64,000 nucleotides of DNA from Planctomycetales bacterium. Its GTDB lineage: Bacteria; Planctomycetota; Planctomycetia; Isosphaerales; Isosphaeraceae. A model generated the notes under the pieces. The model searched no databases. It was not told where the DNA came from and worked only from the letters and a program-made list of their open reading frames with translations. How positions within the stretch are numbered: the first letter of the stretch is position 1; every line of letters starts with the position of its first letter. Shown piece after piece: positions 43,908 through 52,699 of this stretch. The DNA lies in contig DAIDKV010000164.1 in assembly GCA_027449865.1 (NCBI GenBank), forward strand, positions 53,540 to 117,539, read 5' to 3'. The position numbers and the translations under genes were made by a program.

Positions 43908-45836
43908 TTACTTGCTCGCGCTGGCGCGCCGAGGCTCCTTCGCGGCCTTCCGCTTCTCTTCCTCCCTGGCCTGACGCTGCTTTTCCCGGAATTCCTCAAT
44001 CTGCTTGCGGAACGTCTCGCCAAGATCATCCTTCTCACCGGGACGCGTGAGGTCCTGCCCCTTCTTCGTCACCGCGACGAAACCAATACACATCTCATCC
44101 GTCGTCGCCTCACCCCAGTGAACCTCCTTCGGAGGCTTGTTGGGGTTGTGCGGGTTGGCCGAGCTGTTGTCATAATGCGCGACGAGGTTGATGACCGACC
44201 CCTTCGGCACGTCGATCGGCTTCTCAAAGAAGTAAGAATATTGCCAGTTGAAATCCCAGTCATCGATCCGGATCAGATCCTGGACCTTCCCGTCGGGATA
44301 GGTGAGCGTCATGGTCATGTCGCGGCCGAGCAGGTGCATGTGCGGCAAGACCGCGAGCGCGACGACATCGACCGGCGCCTGCCAGGCCGCCTTCATCTCG
44401 ATGTTCGCCGCGCCGGCCGGCAGCTTCAACCCGGGATTGGCGGCGGCCGTCCAGTGAATGATCTGCCGGATCGGGCGGCGGGCGAAGTGCAATCCGATCC
44501 GGGTTCGATCGGTCTCGGGCTTGCCGCTGGGATGATAGTGCAACTGAACAATCACGTCGGCACCTTTTGGCAACGATCGACCGACCCCTTCGGGAAGCTG
44601 ATCCGGAAGGTTGCCGGGTGCCCATCCGCCGAGGTCGCCGTGAATCGGCTCGCCCGGCCCGGCGAAGCAAAGGTAGCCCGGCGCCGGATCGGCCGCGTCG
44701 CGCTTGCGGGCCTCACCCGAGACATCCACATACGCCAGCACGTGATGAACCACCCGGCGATTGCCGATCTGGTACTCGATCGCGGTGATGTAGGTGTCGT
44801 GATCGAGATGGGTCGGGATGACGAAGCATCGATAGATGTCGTCGCCACCGGCCGGAACTGGAAAGTCGGTGCCGATGTCGAGCACGAGGTCGGGCGTGCC
44901 AAGGGCCCAGTCCTCGGGAAACTTCGGCGCGGGCGGGATCGCGTGACGATCTCCCTCGGGGGCGCCCGCCTCGGCCCAGGCCGCGAACGTCGCGATCTCC
45001 TTATCGGAGAGCGAGCGATCCCCCTTGAACCGTGGGCCGAAGTGCGGCGCGGCCTTCCACGGCGGCATCGAACGCTCATCAACCACCGAGGCCAGGTCGT
45101 CCGCTCGCTTCCGGGCCTGCTCGTAGTTCTCCAGTCCAAACGGCGCCACCTGTCCCTTGCGGTGGCATTCCAGGCAATGCTTCTGGATCAGCGGGGCGAT
45201 CTCGTGGGCGTAGGTCGGTTGCGCCTTGACCGCCGGCGGCTCGGGGATCGGGCAACCCACCGGCTCGACGTACGGCACCGCGACCGGCTTCCCGGTCAAC
45301 ACCGCCTCGAGTGCTGAGGACAGGTCGTAACGGCCAGGGTTCGCGTTCCGAACCCGGCGCGCGACAAACTGGTCATCGATCCGGCCGTGATACTGTACCT
45401 TCCCCCGATCGTCGATCACAAACGCCTCGGGTGTCTTGGTCGCGCCGATCTCGCGGGCGAACGTCCCACGCCGATCCCGAGCGATCGCGAATCCCAGCTT
45501 GAAGTCGGCGGCGTGCGTACGGACCTCGGCATCGGTGAGATCGGGGTCCATGCAGATCCCGATCCAGTTCATCGGCTTGCCGCGGAACCGGGTTTGCAGG
45601 TCGGTGAACGTCGGGCTGTAGGCGTTCGAGATCGGGCATTCGGACGAATAGAAGATCAGGATCGTCGCCCCTCCGGTCGGGGCCTTCAGCGGGAGGCTCT
45701 TTCCGTCGAGTCCGCGAAGCGAGTGTGTCTCCTTCGCCGGGTTGACGGCGTCGGCGGCGAAACTCCTCGGCAGAACCAGCAGAAGCAGTAGGCCCGCGAT
45801 CGCCAGCGTTCGGGCGGTCGTCGACTTCGATGACAT
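43908..45836 (-). CDS. Redoxin - cytochrome c - copper monooxygenase fusion, exported
   Basis: A 642-residue exported protein with three modules. After a signal peptide (AIAGLLLLLVLPRSFA) comes a redoxin domain (about 35-185) with YSSECPISN, where the usual second Cys is Ser. A c-type heme module follows (about 225-300) with CLECH and a possible axial Met in RSMPPWK. The C-terminal 300 residues match ascorbate-dependent type II copper monooxygenases (PHM/DBH-like): VVHHVLAY and LHYH for the first copper, PHMHLLG and TTDEMC for the second, so all six ligand positions are present. A role in oxidative chemistry outside the cytoplasm is likely; the substrate is not known. The C-terminal tail is highly charged. 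Confidence 0.85.
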   Translation of the reverse strand: MSSKSTTARTLAIAGLLLLLVLPRSFAADAVNPAKETHSLRGLDGKSLPLKAPTGGATILIFYSSECPISNAYSPTFTDLQTRFRGKPMNWIGICMDPDLTDAEVRTHAADFKLGFAIARDRRGTFAREIGATKTPEAFVIDDRGKVQYHGRIDDQFVARRVRNANPGRYDLSSALEAVLTGKPVAVPYVEPVGCPIPEPPAVKAQPTYAHEIAPLIQKHCLECHRKGQVAPFGLENYEQARKRADDLASVVDERSMPPWKAAPHFGPRFKGDRSLSDKEIATFAAWAEAGAPEGDRHAIPPAPKFPEDWALGTPDLVLDIGTDFPVPAGGDDIYRCFVIPTHLDHDTYITAIEYQIGNRRVVHHVLAYVDVSGEARKRDAADPAPGYLCFAGPGEPIHGDLGGWAPGNLPDQLPEGVGRSLPKGADVIVQLHYHPSGKPETDRTRIGLHFARRPIRQIIHWTAAANPGLKLPAGAANIEMKAAWQAPVDVVALAVLPHMHLLGRDMTMTLTYPDGKVQDLIRIDDWDFNWQYSYFFEKPIDVPKGSVINLVAHYDNSSANPHNPNKPPKEVHWGEATTDEMCIGFVAVTKKGQDLTRPGEKDDLGETFRKQIEEFREKQRQAREEEKRKAAKEPRRASASK

Positions 45837-45927
45837 CGGATGTGGCCCCTCTCGTTCCCGCGACGAATCGTCTGGATCGATCTTCGACCTTATCGAGTGG
45901 ACCGGATCCGCCGAGGCGCCGTCAAGA

Positions 45928-46812
45928 TCAGCTCGGGCCCGGCCGCGCGGTCGACGCCTCGGCGGTCGGCGCCTCTCCGTCGCGAGGTGTCGGCTCGAAG
46001 TAGGCGGTCGCGGCCATCAGCGCGAAGCCGGCCAGCAGTGCCACCGAGAGCACCAGGCGATCGTGCGAGTGGAATTGCAGCTCGGGGAGCAGGTCGCTCA
46101 GTGCGATGCAGAGAAAAGTGCCCGCCGAAAAGGCCAGCGCGATCGCCGTCCAGGTCGCCGGCGCCGAATCGGGGAGCCCGCGCGTCCCGAGGAAAAAAAG
46201 CGCCACTCCCGCCGGGATCATCAGGGCGAACGCCAGGTTGACCGCGTGCGCGCCTTTCCTGGGCAGGCCCGCGTCGATCATCAGGGCGGCGATTGTCAGC
46301 GAGTCGGCCGGCTTGTGAACGAGCGTCGCGACGAAGACGCCCAGCCCCGTTCCAAACGCGCCCCGGCCCACGTCAAAATCGGCCGCGACCGCGCTTGCCA
46401 GCGCGATCCCGCCGATCAGGGAATGCACGGCCAGGCCGATCGCCGCGGGGAGCCACCGGACCGATCGGGTCGGATGATCGTGGCCATCGGCGTCCGAATG
46501 CGCGTGCCCGTGCGCCTCGACCGACGGAACCGACCGTGGCGCCTCATGGTGGTGATACGAGAAGAACCGTTCCAGGAAGAACAGCGCGAGCAATCCGGCC
46601 GAGGTCCAGTAAAGCGTCTCGGGCGAGCCGACCCGAACGGCCTCGGGCATCATGTGAAAAAAGGCCGCCCCCAGCATCGCCCCGGCCGAAAAGCTCAGAT
46701 AAACCTGGAGCCGGGTGTGGTTGAGCATCAAAGCGAGCGGCAGAATCCCGCCCAGCAGACTCACAACCACGATTCCAAGACAGAACAGACTGAGGGCGAT
46801 CGCGATGCTCAT
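45928..46812 (-). CDS. ZIP-family metal transporter
   Basis: A 294-residue membrane protein with eight hydrophobic segments, of the ZIP (Zrt/Irt-like) family that carries Zn2+ or other divalent metals into the cytoplasm. The metal path is shown by AVHSLIGGIALASAV in TM4 and by VATLVHKPADSLTIAALM in TM5. A histidine-rich cytoplasmic loop, HGHAHSDADGHDHP, lies between TM3 and TM4 and may bind metal. The usual HNxxDG and HEIPEG signatures are modified (HSLIGG, HKPADS), as in the GufA/TM-variable ZIP subgroups. The start at ATG 46812 places TM1 at once; the in-frame extension upstream is not membrane-like. Confidence 0.85.
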   Translation of the reverse strand: MSIAIALSLFCLGIVVVSLLGGILPLALMLNHTRLQVYLSFSAGAMLGAAFFHMMPEAVRVGSPETLYWTSAGLLALFFLERFFSYHHHEAPRSVPSVEAHGHAHSDADGHDHPTRSVRWLPAAIGLAVHSLIGGIALASAVAADFDVGRGAFGTGLGVFVATLVHKPADSLTIAALMIDAGLPRKGAHAVNLAFALMIPAGVALFFLGTRGLPDSAPATWTAIALAFSAGTFLCIALSDLLPELQFHSHDRLVLSVALLAGFALMAATAYFEPTPRDGEAPTAEASTARPGPS

Positions 46813-46967
46813 CGTCCAGGTGTTCCCGAGCCTTGAGGGCTCTCGTCCCTTGTGGATCCCGATCGGCCGCGAAATAATAGGAAGTCGCGGCGAGACGACC
46901 GGGCCGACAGCCAGGGAAATTCCCACGGCCGGCTCATCGCCCCGAGCCTCGCGGGAGGCCACCACCC

Positions 46968-47255
46968 ATGTCCAAGCTCAGCGAACCCGAGATCGCCGCC
47001 AGGCTGCCGATGGCCCCTGGGTGGGAGCGGCACGGCGATATGCTGGTCCGAACCTGGCAATTCCCCTCATTCCGGCGGGCGCTGGAATTCGTCAACCAGG
47101 TCGCGGCCCTGATGGAGAGGGCCGAGCATTACCCCGACGTGGCCCTCTCGTACCGGACCGTCCGGATCGAGTTATCCACCCACGACGTCGGTGGTCTCAC
47201 CGATCGCGACTTCGATCTGATCTCGGCGATGACGGAGATCCCAACCGATCGTTGA
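46968..47255 (+). CDS. Pterin-4a-carbinolamine dehydratase
   Basis: A 95-residue enzyme of the PhhB/PCD family that dehydrates 4a-hydroxy-tetrahydropterin. The active-site signature appears as AEHYPDVALSYRTVRIEL (residues 52-69) with the later histidine and STHDVGGLTDRDF. The common second His of the HHPD motif is Tyr here (HYPD). It is a stand-alone gene, divergent from the ZIP transporter; no aromatic amino-acid hydroxylase gene is nearby, which is usual for this family. Confidence 0.9.
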   Translation: MSKLSEPEIAARLPMAPGWERHGDMLVRTWQFPSFRRALEFVNQVAALMERAEHYPDVALSYRTVRIELSTHDVGGLTDRDFDLISAMTEIPTDR

Positions 47256-47356
47256 GTTCGGATCGGCCCCGCGGTGGGTGAAAGCCAGGCTCCGCGGGGG
47301 TTCGATCGATGCCGGGCGAGAACCGGCGATCGTCCAGACGGTTCTCGGGCTCTCGC

Positions 47357-47554
47357 TCAATTCGACTCGGGCCGTTTCGGACCCGACTGACCGGGGGCGA
47401 GCCGCCGGAATTTCGTCTTGGGGATGTTGTAAACGCCCTTCTCGGGCGTCCAGCGATCATCCTCCTGGAGGAGGGCCAGCCGCTCGGGCCGGGTCAGCAC
47501 ATTCCGGGCGCGCGTCAGGCCCGCTGCCTTCTTCAAGCTCTTATCCAGCGACAT
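47357..47554 (-). CDS. PVC-superphylum small basic protein
   Basis: A 65-residue, strongly basic protein starting MSLDKSLKKAAGLTRARNVL and containing TRPERLALLQEDDRW. This matches the small basic protein shared by Planctomycetes, Verrucomicrobia and Chlamydiae, regarded as a signature of the superphylum and thought to bind nucleic acid. The usual C-terminal poly-lysine tail is replaced by a mixed KTKFRRL segment. GAGAGGG precedes ATG 47554; an in-frame ATG 21 bp upstream is less likely. A good -35/-10 pair is found about 155 bp upstream, suggesting a leader of about 150 nt. Confidence 0.88.
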   Translation of the reverse strand: MSLDKSLKKAAGLTRARNVLTRPERLALLQEDDRWTPEKGVYNIPKTKFRRLAPGQSGPKRPESN

Positions 47555-47861
47555 CGTTCCCTCTCGACGTTTCATCCGGATCGGTGAATCGATCCCAAGA
47601 TGTTACTCGCCCGGCCCCTCCGACGCAAGCGATTCACTCGCGCTCGCGCCCGTCCGGCGGCCGATCGCTCGGATCCCGCGATCGCGAGAGGACCGCCACA
47701 ACCGGCATACTACGCCGGCAAGAAAGAAGCTCAAGTCAGTCTTGCCGCCGTAATATCGACCGCGAATGCCGACCAAATCAAGCACCAGACCGCCAGGCCC
47801 CGAATCGATGGCCGGGCCTGGACGTTGGGATTTCCTTTTTCCGGGTCGATCCGGCCTGGCC
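47555..47861. other. Leader/spacer upstream of the small basic protein gene
   Basis: About 300 bp with no convincing gene. Several short open frames are shadows. It carries the candidate promoter of the small basic protein (47707-47734) and the 3' flank of the large exported protein gene, whose coding region ends at 47862. Confidence 0.4.
47707..47734 (-). promoter_or_regulatory. Candidate promoter of the small basic protein gene
   Basis: On the minus strand TTGAGC (47729-47734) and TAGTAT (47707-47712) are 16 bp apart. The -10 box lies in a short palindrome, CCGGC (47702-47706) and GCCGG (47714-47718), which could be a regulatory site. Confidence 0.45.
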
Positions 47862-50800
47862 TCACCGTTCGCGACGCGAGGTGGGTCGGGCGGCGGCGGC
47901 CGGGGGCTCGCGCGGGTCGGGCGGTTGAGGAAGGGAATTCCGACGTCGTCCGCCCTCGACAAGGCCGGGATCCACCGGAACGGCCTCCACTCCCTCGTCC
48001 TCGATCACCTCCACTCGAAGGTCATCGAAGTCGGCCTCACCAAATCCGGCGAAACCCAGGAGAACGCGCACGGCCCCATCCGCCGGTGCCTTCCGGTAAA
48101 GGACCACCCGCGTGTAAGTCGGGATGGGCCCAGGAGATCGAAACTGGAACGCCTCGCCGCCGATCGTGTCGCGGACGATCACCCCGCCCCGGCCGCCGGG
48201 CGTCGGGTACGGTTGCCGGATGAGCACCGAGATCCGAATCAGGTTGTTCGCCGCGACCTTCACGGGAGGTGAAAGCACGGCCGAGGCCGGCTCGTCGAGA
48301 TACGGATCCTGCTGGTTGAGCGTCTCCTTGTCGGTGGCCTTCACCGTCATCCGGAGAACCTGGTCGCCTTCGGCCACCTCCTCGTCGGCGTATCGGATCT
48401 CGTTCTTCCGATAGCGCTTCGCACCGTTTTTGAGGTCCTTGCTCCGCTTCTCGCGGGGAGCCGCCTCGCGAGGGCGAAGCCTCAGGCGATCCTTCTTCTC
48501 CAGCCCTGGATACTCATGGCTGACGTCCGTCCAGCCGCCCGCGGTCAGCGCCTCCGGGTCGTCGAACGATCCCGAGGGAATCCGGTTCGGCCCAAATCGG
48601 TAGCCGGGCAATCCGGTGATCCAGTCCTTCCACAGGTGAAGCTGGGGAAGCGTCGCGAACGAGATCGCCGGTGGACACGAGTTGGCGAGCAGGAGGATGG
48701 GCGGCTTCGGGTAGGGATGGATCGCGTCGTCCGGATACTTGATCTCCTTCCCGTTGATGCTCTCCTCCACCGCCTTGCGATACTCGGCCATCCCCTGCGC
48801 CCAGTAGCCGTACATCATCGTGCGGACCGGTCGGGTGGCGTGGTGGGCCTCGATCCAGGCGGTTGTGTAATCCATCTCCTCAATCGCGGCACGGGCGTTC
48901 TTGAGAAAGGTCTCCGCGGCGTCGAGAAGGTCCTGCGCGTCGGGGGGCGGCTTCGTGATCCCGCGCTCCGATCGCGTCTTGAGGTCTTCCTTGCTGACGA
49001 TCTGATGGCCGCCCGTCTGAAGGCGATCGAGGCCCTCACGCGCCCGGGCTAGCTCAATCTCGGCCTGCCGGACCGCCCACTGTGCCGCCAGGGGACGAAT
49101 GCTCGCCACGTTCTTTTGAATCCGACGGCAAAGCTCCAGGTCGGTCGTGCAGAGGATCATCGTCGTCACGCCGAGGTCCGGGATCGTGATCCGGGTGCCT
49201 CGGGCGTCCACGTCGTCGACCTTCGGTTCGAGGAACCGGGCGCCGCCGGGACTGACCTCCAGGAACTGCACTGTTCGCGGCAGTCGGGCGTAAATCAAAA
49301 GATCGTGATAGGCGAGCTGCGGCGGCTGCCACTGCGCCTCGCCGTTGAAGTCGGCGACCATCATGAGGAAGCCGCGCGAGCCAGGCAGCGGTATCGCCGC
49401 GGCGGACAGCCCCGGCTTGCCGTTGATCTCCTTCACCAGCGGCATCCGCTTCTGGTTGACGTTCGGGATGTAGGGCTTGTCCGGCGGGTCGGGATCAAAC
49501 ACCTCATAATAACCGGGCCGTCGCGTGGTGCCGGCGAGGATGCCCTCGAACAGGTCGATCTCGGCGTTCAGAAAGCCCATCTCGATCAGGAGCGACTCGC
49601 CGGCCGGACGGGTCAGGTCGGCATCGCCGAGGAACGTCACTCCTCGACATCCCCCCATCAGGGCCATGTAGGTCATCAGCCGGAGCTGTTCGGGCTGGAT
49701 CGGCGGCGTTCCCCATTCGGGAACCTCGTCCGTCCCCCAGATGTTCCGGACGACCGAGGGCGGCGTGGTCGCGGGGAGCCAGCCCCAGAACAACGGCTCC
49801 AGACTCCGGGCCGCGAGGATATCCCGGCGCTGGCGGATGTAGCCGAGCCCTTCGCCGAACGAGGTGCCGGTCCCCCAGAAGGGAAGATCCAGGCCGATCA
49901 CGTCGAGATTCGTCGGGGCCCGGGAGTAGAGGCGGAACTCGCCGCTGACGGTCGCGGTGGCGAGAGTCGGGATATCGGGCGTCTCGTCGATCGCGGCGAG
50001 AACCTCGCGGACCCTCTCATTCTCGCGCTGGCGATCCTCAAGCCGCCGGGCGTGGCCAAGGTCTTCACCGATCGACCACATCAGAACCGACCGCATCAGG
50101 GGATACTCGCTGATCTCCCGAAGGATCCGCTGCTTGCCCCCCTCCTCGCCGGCGTTCGACAGGCGGGGGATCAGGTACATCGGCTTATCCCCCTCGACCA
50201 GCGGCGTGACCCGCTTCAAATCGGGTTCCGGACCCGTGACGGCGACATCGAAGCCGTATCGGCGAAGCGTGGCGAGGTCGGCGCCCGGGGCCTCGATCGC
50301 GGTCGGGAACCAGGGAGCATACCGGTTCTCGCCAGGAACCAGCCGTTCGAGAATCCCCCGGTTCATCTGAACCGGCGGCAGCGAGGCCTCGCCCTGGTCC
50401 TTCCGGCTGGCCGCCTTCCGGGTTCGGCCGACAGCCGTGGACGCCTCGGCCCCGATCGCCGAATTCCGACCCGACGCCCAGGCCGCGGCAATCTCCTTCG
50501 AAACCGGGCCAATCCGGAGATCGTCGAGAAAAACGTCGGTCTCGCCCTCGCCAGAAAGCAGATTCACAACCACCCGCTCGACGTACGCTCCCTCGAGCGA
50601 AACCGGGCGCCGGGTCGAGGCCCGCAAAACCCTCGCCTGCTCCTCGATCGCCGGAAGAAGATCGGTCAGCTCCAGACGCTCCCAGCGGTCCGGACGATCG
50701 AAGACCGTCCCCGGCACCAGTACAAACGAAGGCGCTCGGGTCTGCGGATCTAGATCGGCCGGCAAAACCACCCAGGCGTAAAGCTGCGCCCCCGACCGAT

Positions 50801-51140
50801 TCGCCCGGACATACAGACTGATCGAGAGGTCCCGCGTCACCGGAACCTTCGGCACCGCCTGGCTGACGAAGAACCGGCTCCCCGGTCCCGCCTCAAACCG
50901 AAACCGTTCCGAAGCCGCTCCACCGTGCGCGGCCCGATCCGTCCGCTCGTGCGACAGAAGCTGGATCGCCGCATCGGTGTATTCCCGCTGCCAGACTCTC
51001 CGGGGCGACTCGTAGCCGTCCCGAATCGCCGGCGCCTCCTCCCTGGAACCGTCAGCCGGCCGGTCGCCCGCGACCGCCAGCCCCGTCCCCAGAAGTCCCG
51101 CCAGCAGTCCCCACGCGATCGGTCGACGTCCGGCGCGCAT
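47862..51140 (-). CDS. Large exported protein, glycosidase-like architecture, unknown function
   Basis: A 1092-residue exported protein with signal peptide AWGLLAGLLGTGLAVAG. Residues about 40-215 form a beta-sandwich resembling carbohydrate-binding modules (FVSQAVPKVPVTRDLSISLYV, VFLDDLRIG). The centre (about 265-600) reads like a TIM-barrel with RYGFDVAVTG, VLMWSIGEDLGHARR and GCRGVTFLGD, which is reminiscent of glycoside hydrolase-like proteins, but no family or catalytic acid pair is certain. A helical segment (about 680-790) and a second beta-sandwich (about 830-1050, ending DFDDLRVEVI) follow. Probably planctomycete-specific and acts at the cell surface. Confidence 0.7.
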   Translation of the reverse strand: MRAGRRPIAWGLLAGLLGTGLAVAGDRPADGSREEAPAIRDGYESPRRVWQREYTDAAIQLLSHERTDRAAHGGAASERFRFEAGPGSRFFVSQAVPKVPVTRDLSISLYVRANRSGAQLYAWVVLPADLDPQTRAPSFVLVPGTVFDRPDRWERLELTDLLPAIEEQARVLRASTRRPVSLEGAYVERVVVNLLSGEGETDVFLDDLRIGPVSKEIAAAWASGRNSAIGAEASTAVGRTRKAASRKDQGEASLPPVQMNRGILERLVPGENRYAPWFPTAIEAPGADLATLRRYGFDVAVTGPEPDLKRVTPLVEGDKPMYLIPRLSNAGEEGGKQRILREISEYPLMRSVLMWSIGEDLGHARRLEDRQRENERVREVLAAIDETPDIPTLATATVSGEFRLYSRAPTNLDVIGLDLPFWGTGTSFGEGLGYIRQRRDILAARSLEPLFWGWLPATTPPSVVRNIWGTDEVPEWGTPPIQPEQLRLMTYMALMGGCRGVTFLGDADLTRPAGESLLIEMGFLNAEIDLFEGILAGTTRRPGYYEVFDPDPPDKPYIPNVNQKRMPLVKEINGKPGLSAAAIPLPGSRGFLMMVADFNGEAQWQPPQLAYHDLLIYARLPRTVQFLEVSPGGARFLEPKVDDVDARGTRITIPDLGVTTMILCTTDLELCRRIQKNVASIRPLAAQWAVRQAEIELARAREGLDRLQTGGHQIVSKEDLKTRSERGITKPPPDAQDLLDAAETFLKNARAAIEEMDYTTAWIEAHHATRPVRTMMYGYWAQGMAEYRKAVEESINGKEIKYPDDAIHPYPKPPILLLANSCPPAISFATLPQLHLWKDWITGLPGYRFGPNRIPSGSFDDPEALTAGGWTDVSHEYPGLEKKDRLRLRPREAAPREKRSKDLKNGAKRYRKNEIRYADEEVAEGDQVLRMTVKATDKETLNQQDPYLDEPASAVLSPPVKVAANNLIRISVLIRQPYPTPGGRGGVIVRDTIGGEAFQFRSPGPIPTYTRVVLYRKAPADGAVRVLLGFAGFGEADFDDLRVEVIEDEGVEAVPVDPGLVEGGRRRNSLPQPPDPREPPAAAARPTSRRER

Positions 51141-51385
51141 CGGCTCTCGACCTCCCTGCCTCCGAACTCACCAGCCCTCCAGGCTGGTTTCACCCGGTCA
51201 TCCTATCGGCACGCTTCCTGCTCAGGAAGATCAAAGTCTTCCGCGACGCGTGCCTCACACAACGACGCAGATCACCCAGATCGGCACAATCGAAAAGGAC
51301 GACGTAGAGCAATCATCTTCGCTGATCCGTCGTCCCTCTCCATTTTATGGTAGAATGGAACACAACCCTACGACGAGGTGCAACC

Positions 51386-51652
51386 ATGATGCGGACAACC
51401 GAGAGACCGGGAACGATGATGGCCACGGAGCAGGTCCCGGGGGAGCTGGTGGAGTTGAAGGAGCGGATTCAGGGGCAACCGCCTCGGGTGCGGGCCGAAC
51501 TGGAGCCGCTGATTGACGAGGTGATGGAGCACGCCGTCTTTCGGAGCCGGGTGATGATGATCGCCCGCGATGCCTTGCAGCAATTTCGGACCGACATCGC
51601 GGCGCTTCGGCTCGACCTGGAAGCAACCCAGCGCGAGGATCGGTCCTGCTGA
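51386..51652 (+). CDS. Small helical protein of unknown function
   Basis: An 88-residue, mainly helical protein (LVELKERIQGQPPRVRAELE, ARDALQQFRTDIAALRLDLE). No motif or signal peptide is visible. GAGG stands eight bases before ATG 51386, and a TAGAAT element at 51350-51355 could be its -10 box. It converges with the M28 peptidase gene, 8 bp between stops. The coding call rests on length, composition and ribosome site only. Confidence 0.5.
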   Translation: MMRTTERPGTMMATEQVPGELVELKERIQGQPPRVRAELEPLIDEVMEHAVFRSRVMMIARDALQQFRTDIAALRLDLEATQREDRSC

Positions 51653-51660
51653 GGGACGGT

Positions 51661-52680
51661 TCACCGCTGTCCGTGCCTGGGCAGCGAGAGCCAGCCGGTG
51701 ACCACCTGGCCGACTTCGGCCAGGCTCGCGGCCGAGCAGTTCTCGGGAACGTCGTCAATCTTGTGCCAGTGGGGGTAGTCGAAGTCGATCAGGTCGATGG
51801 TCGGGATACCGGCCCGGTTCATCGGCAGATGATCGTCGAGAACCTCGCGACCGAACGCGTTGCTGAAGGAGCGGGCCTTGAGCTGCCGGGCGACTCCCCA
51901 CACTTCTCGCATGATGGTCGGGGCCATCTCGACGCTGTTCGGCTCGCGCTTGATGACCATATCCTTACCGCCGACCATGTCGAAGAGAATGCCGCCAACG
52001 TACTGCATCCGCGCCCGAGACCGATCCGACCGTTGCGAGGCATAGGTCCGCGCGAAGATGGTCGAGCCGAGGAAGTATTCGCCACGGCGGGGGTTGTTCC
52101 CGTAAACGAGTTCTTCTCCGTCGAAGAGAACGAGATCGATCCCGTAAGGCGAGGCAATGGCGTCGAGGTGGTGGGCGATCTCCATCAGGAGGGCGACGCC
52201 CGAGGCACCGTCGTTGGCGCCAAGGAAGGGCTGGCCGAGGCGGTCGGGATTGATCTCCTCATCGGCATGGGGCCGGGTATCGTAGTGGGCACAAAGCACC
52301 AGTCGGTGCAGGCGTTCGGGATGCCAGGCCCCGATGAGGTTCGCCATGTCGACCCGATGGCCGGTGAGCGGATGAACGGCCACGAAAGGCTGCTCGCGGA
52401 CGGTCAGGCCGCACTTGCGAAGGTGCTCGGCAACCATCTTGCGCTGCTGGGTGTTGGCCTCGGTTCCCGCGACCCTGGGGCCGATCTTGCAGATCTGTTC
52501 GAGGTAACCAAAGGCGCGCTGGCCGTCGATTGGCGCGGGAGTGGGGTGCATGGCGGGCTGGGCCTCGCTGGGCGGGGGAGGCGTCAGGAGAACGAGCCCC
52601 GCGGCGATCATCACCGGACCGCCGAGAATCGCGAAGAGAATCGTCCGGTTCGGCCGGCGGGGGATCACGCGACGTCCCAT
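51661..52680 (-). CDS. M28-family zinc peptidase / glutaminyl cyclase-like protein
   Basis: A 339-residue protein anchored or exported through an N-terminal hydrophobic helix (TILFAILGGPVMIAAGLVLL). The catalytic domain shows the M28 ligands: LCAHYDTRPHAD (His, Asp), GANDGASGVALLMEI (bridging Asp), LFDGEELVYG (Glu pair) and DYPHWHKIDDVPENC (His). The WHKIDD segment and the overall size are closest to glutaminyl-peptide cyclotransferases, which share this fold, so either aminopeptidase or N-terminal pyroglutamate formation is possible. It lies 20 bp after the maf-like gene on the same strand. Confidence 0.85.
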   Translation of the reverse strand: MGRRVIPRRPNRTILFAILGGPVMIAAGLVLLTPPPPSEAQPAMHPTPAPIDGQRAFGYLEQICKIGPRVAGTEANTQQRKMVAEHLRKCGLTVREQPFVAVHPLTGHRVDMANLIGAWHPERLHRLVLCAHYDTRPHADEEINPDRLGQPFLGANDGASGVALLMEIAHHLDAIASPYGIDLVLFDGEELVYGNNPRRGEYFLGSTIFARTYASQRSDRSRARMQYVGGILFDMVGGKDMVIKREPNSVEMAPTIMREVWGVARQLKARSFSNAFGREVLDDHLPMNRAGIPTIDLIDFDYPHWHKIDDVPENCSAASLAEVGQVVTGWLSLPRHGQR

Positions 52681-52699
52681 GCTGGGGCTCTCCTGGGGA

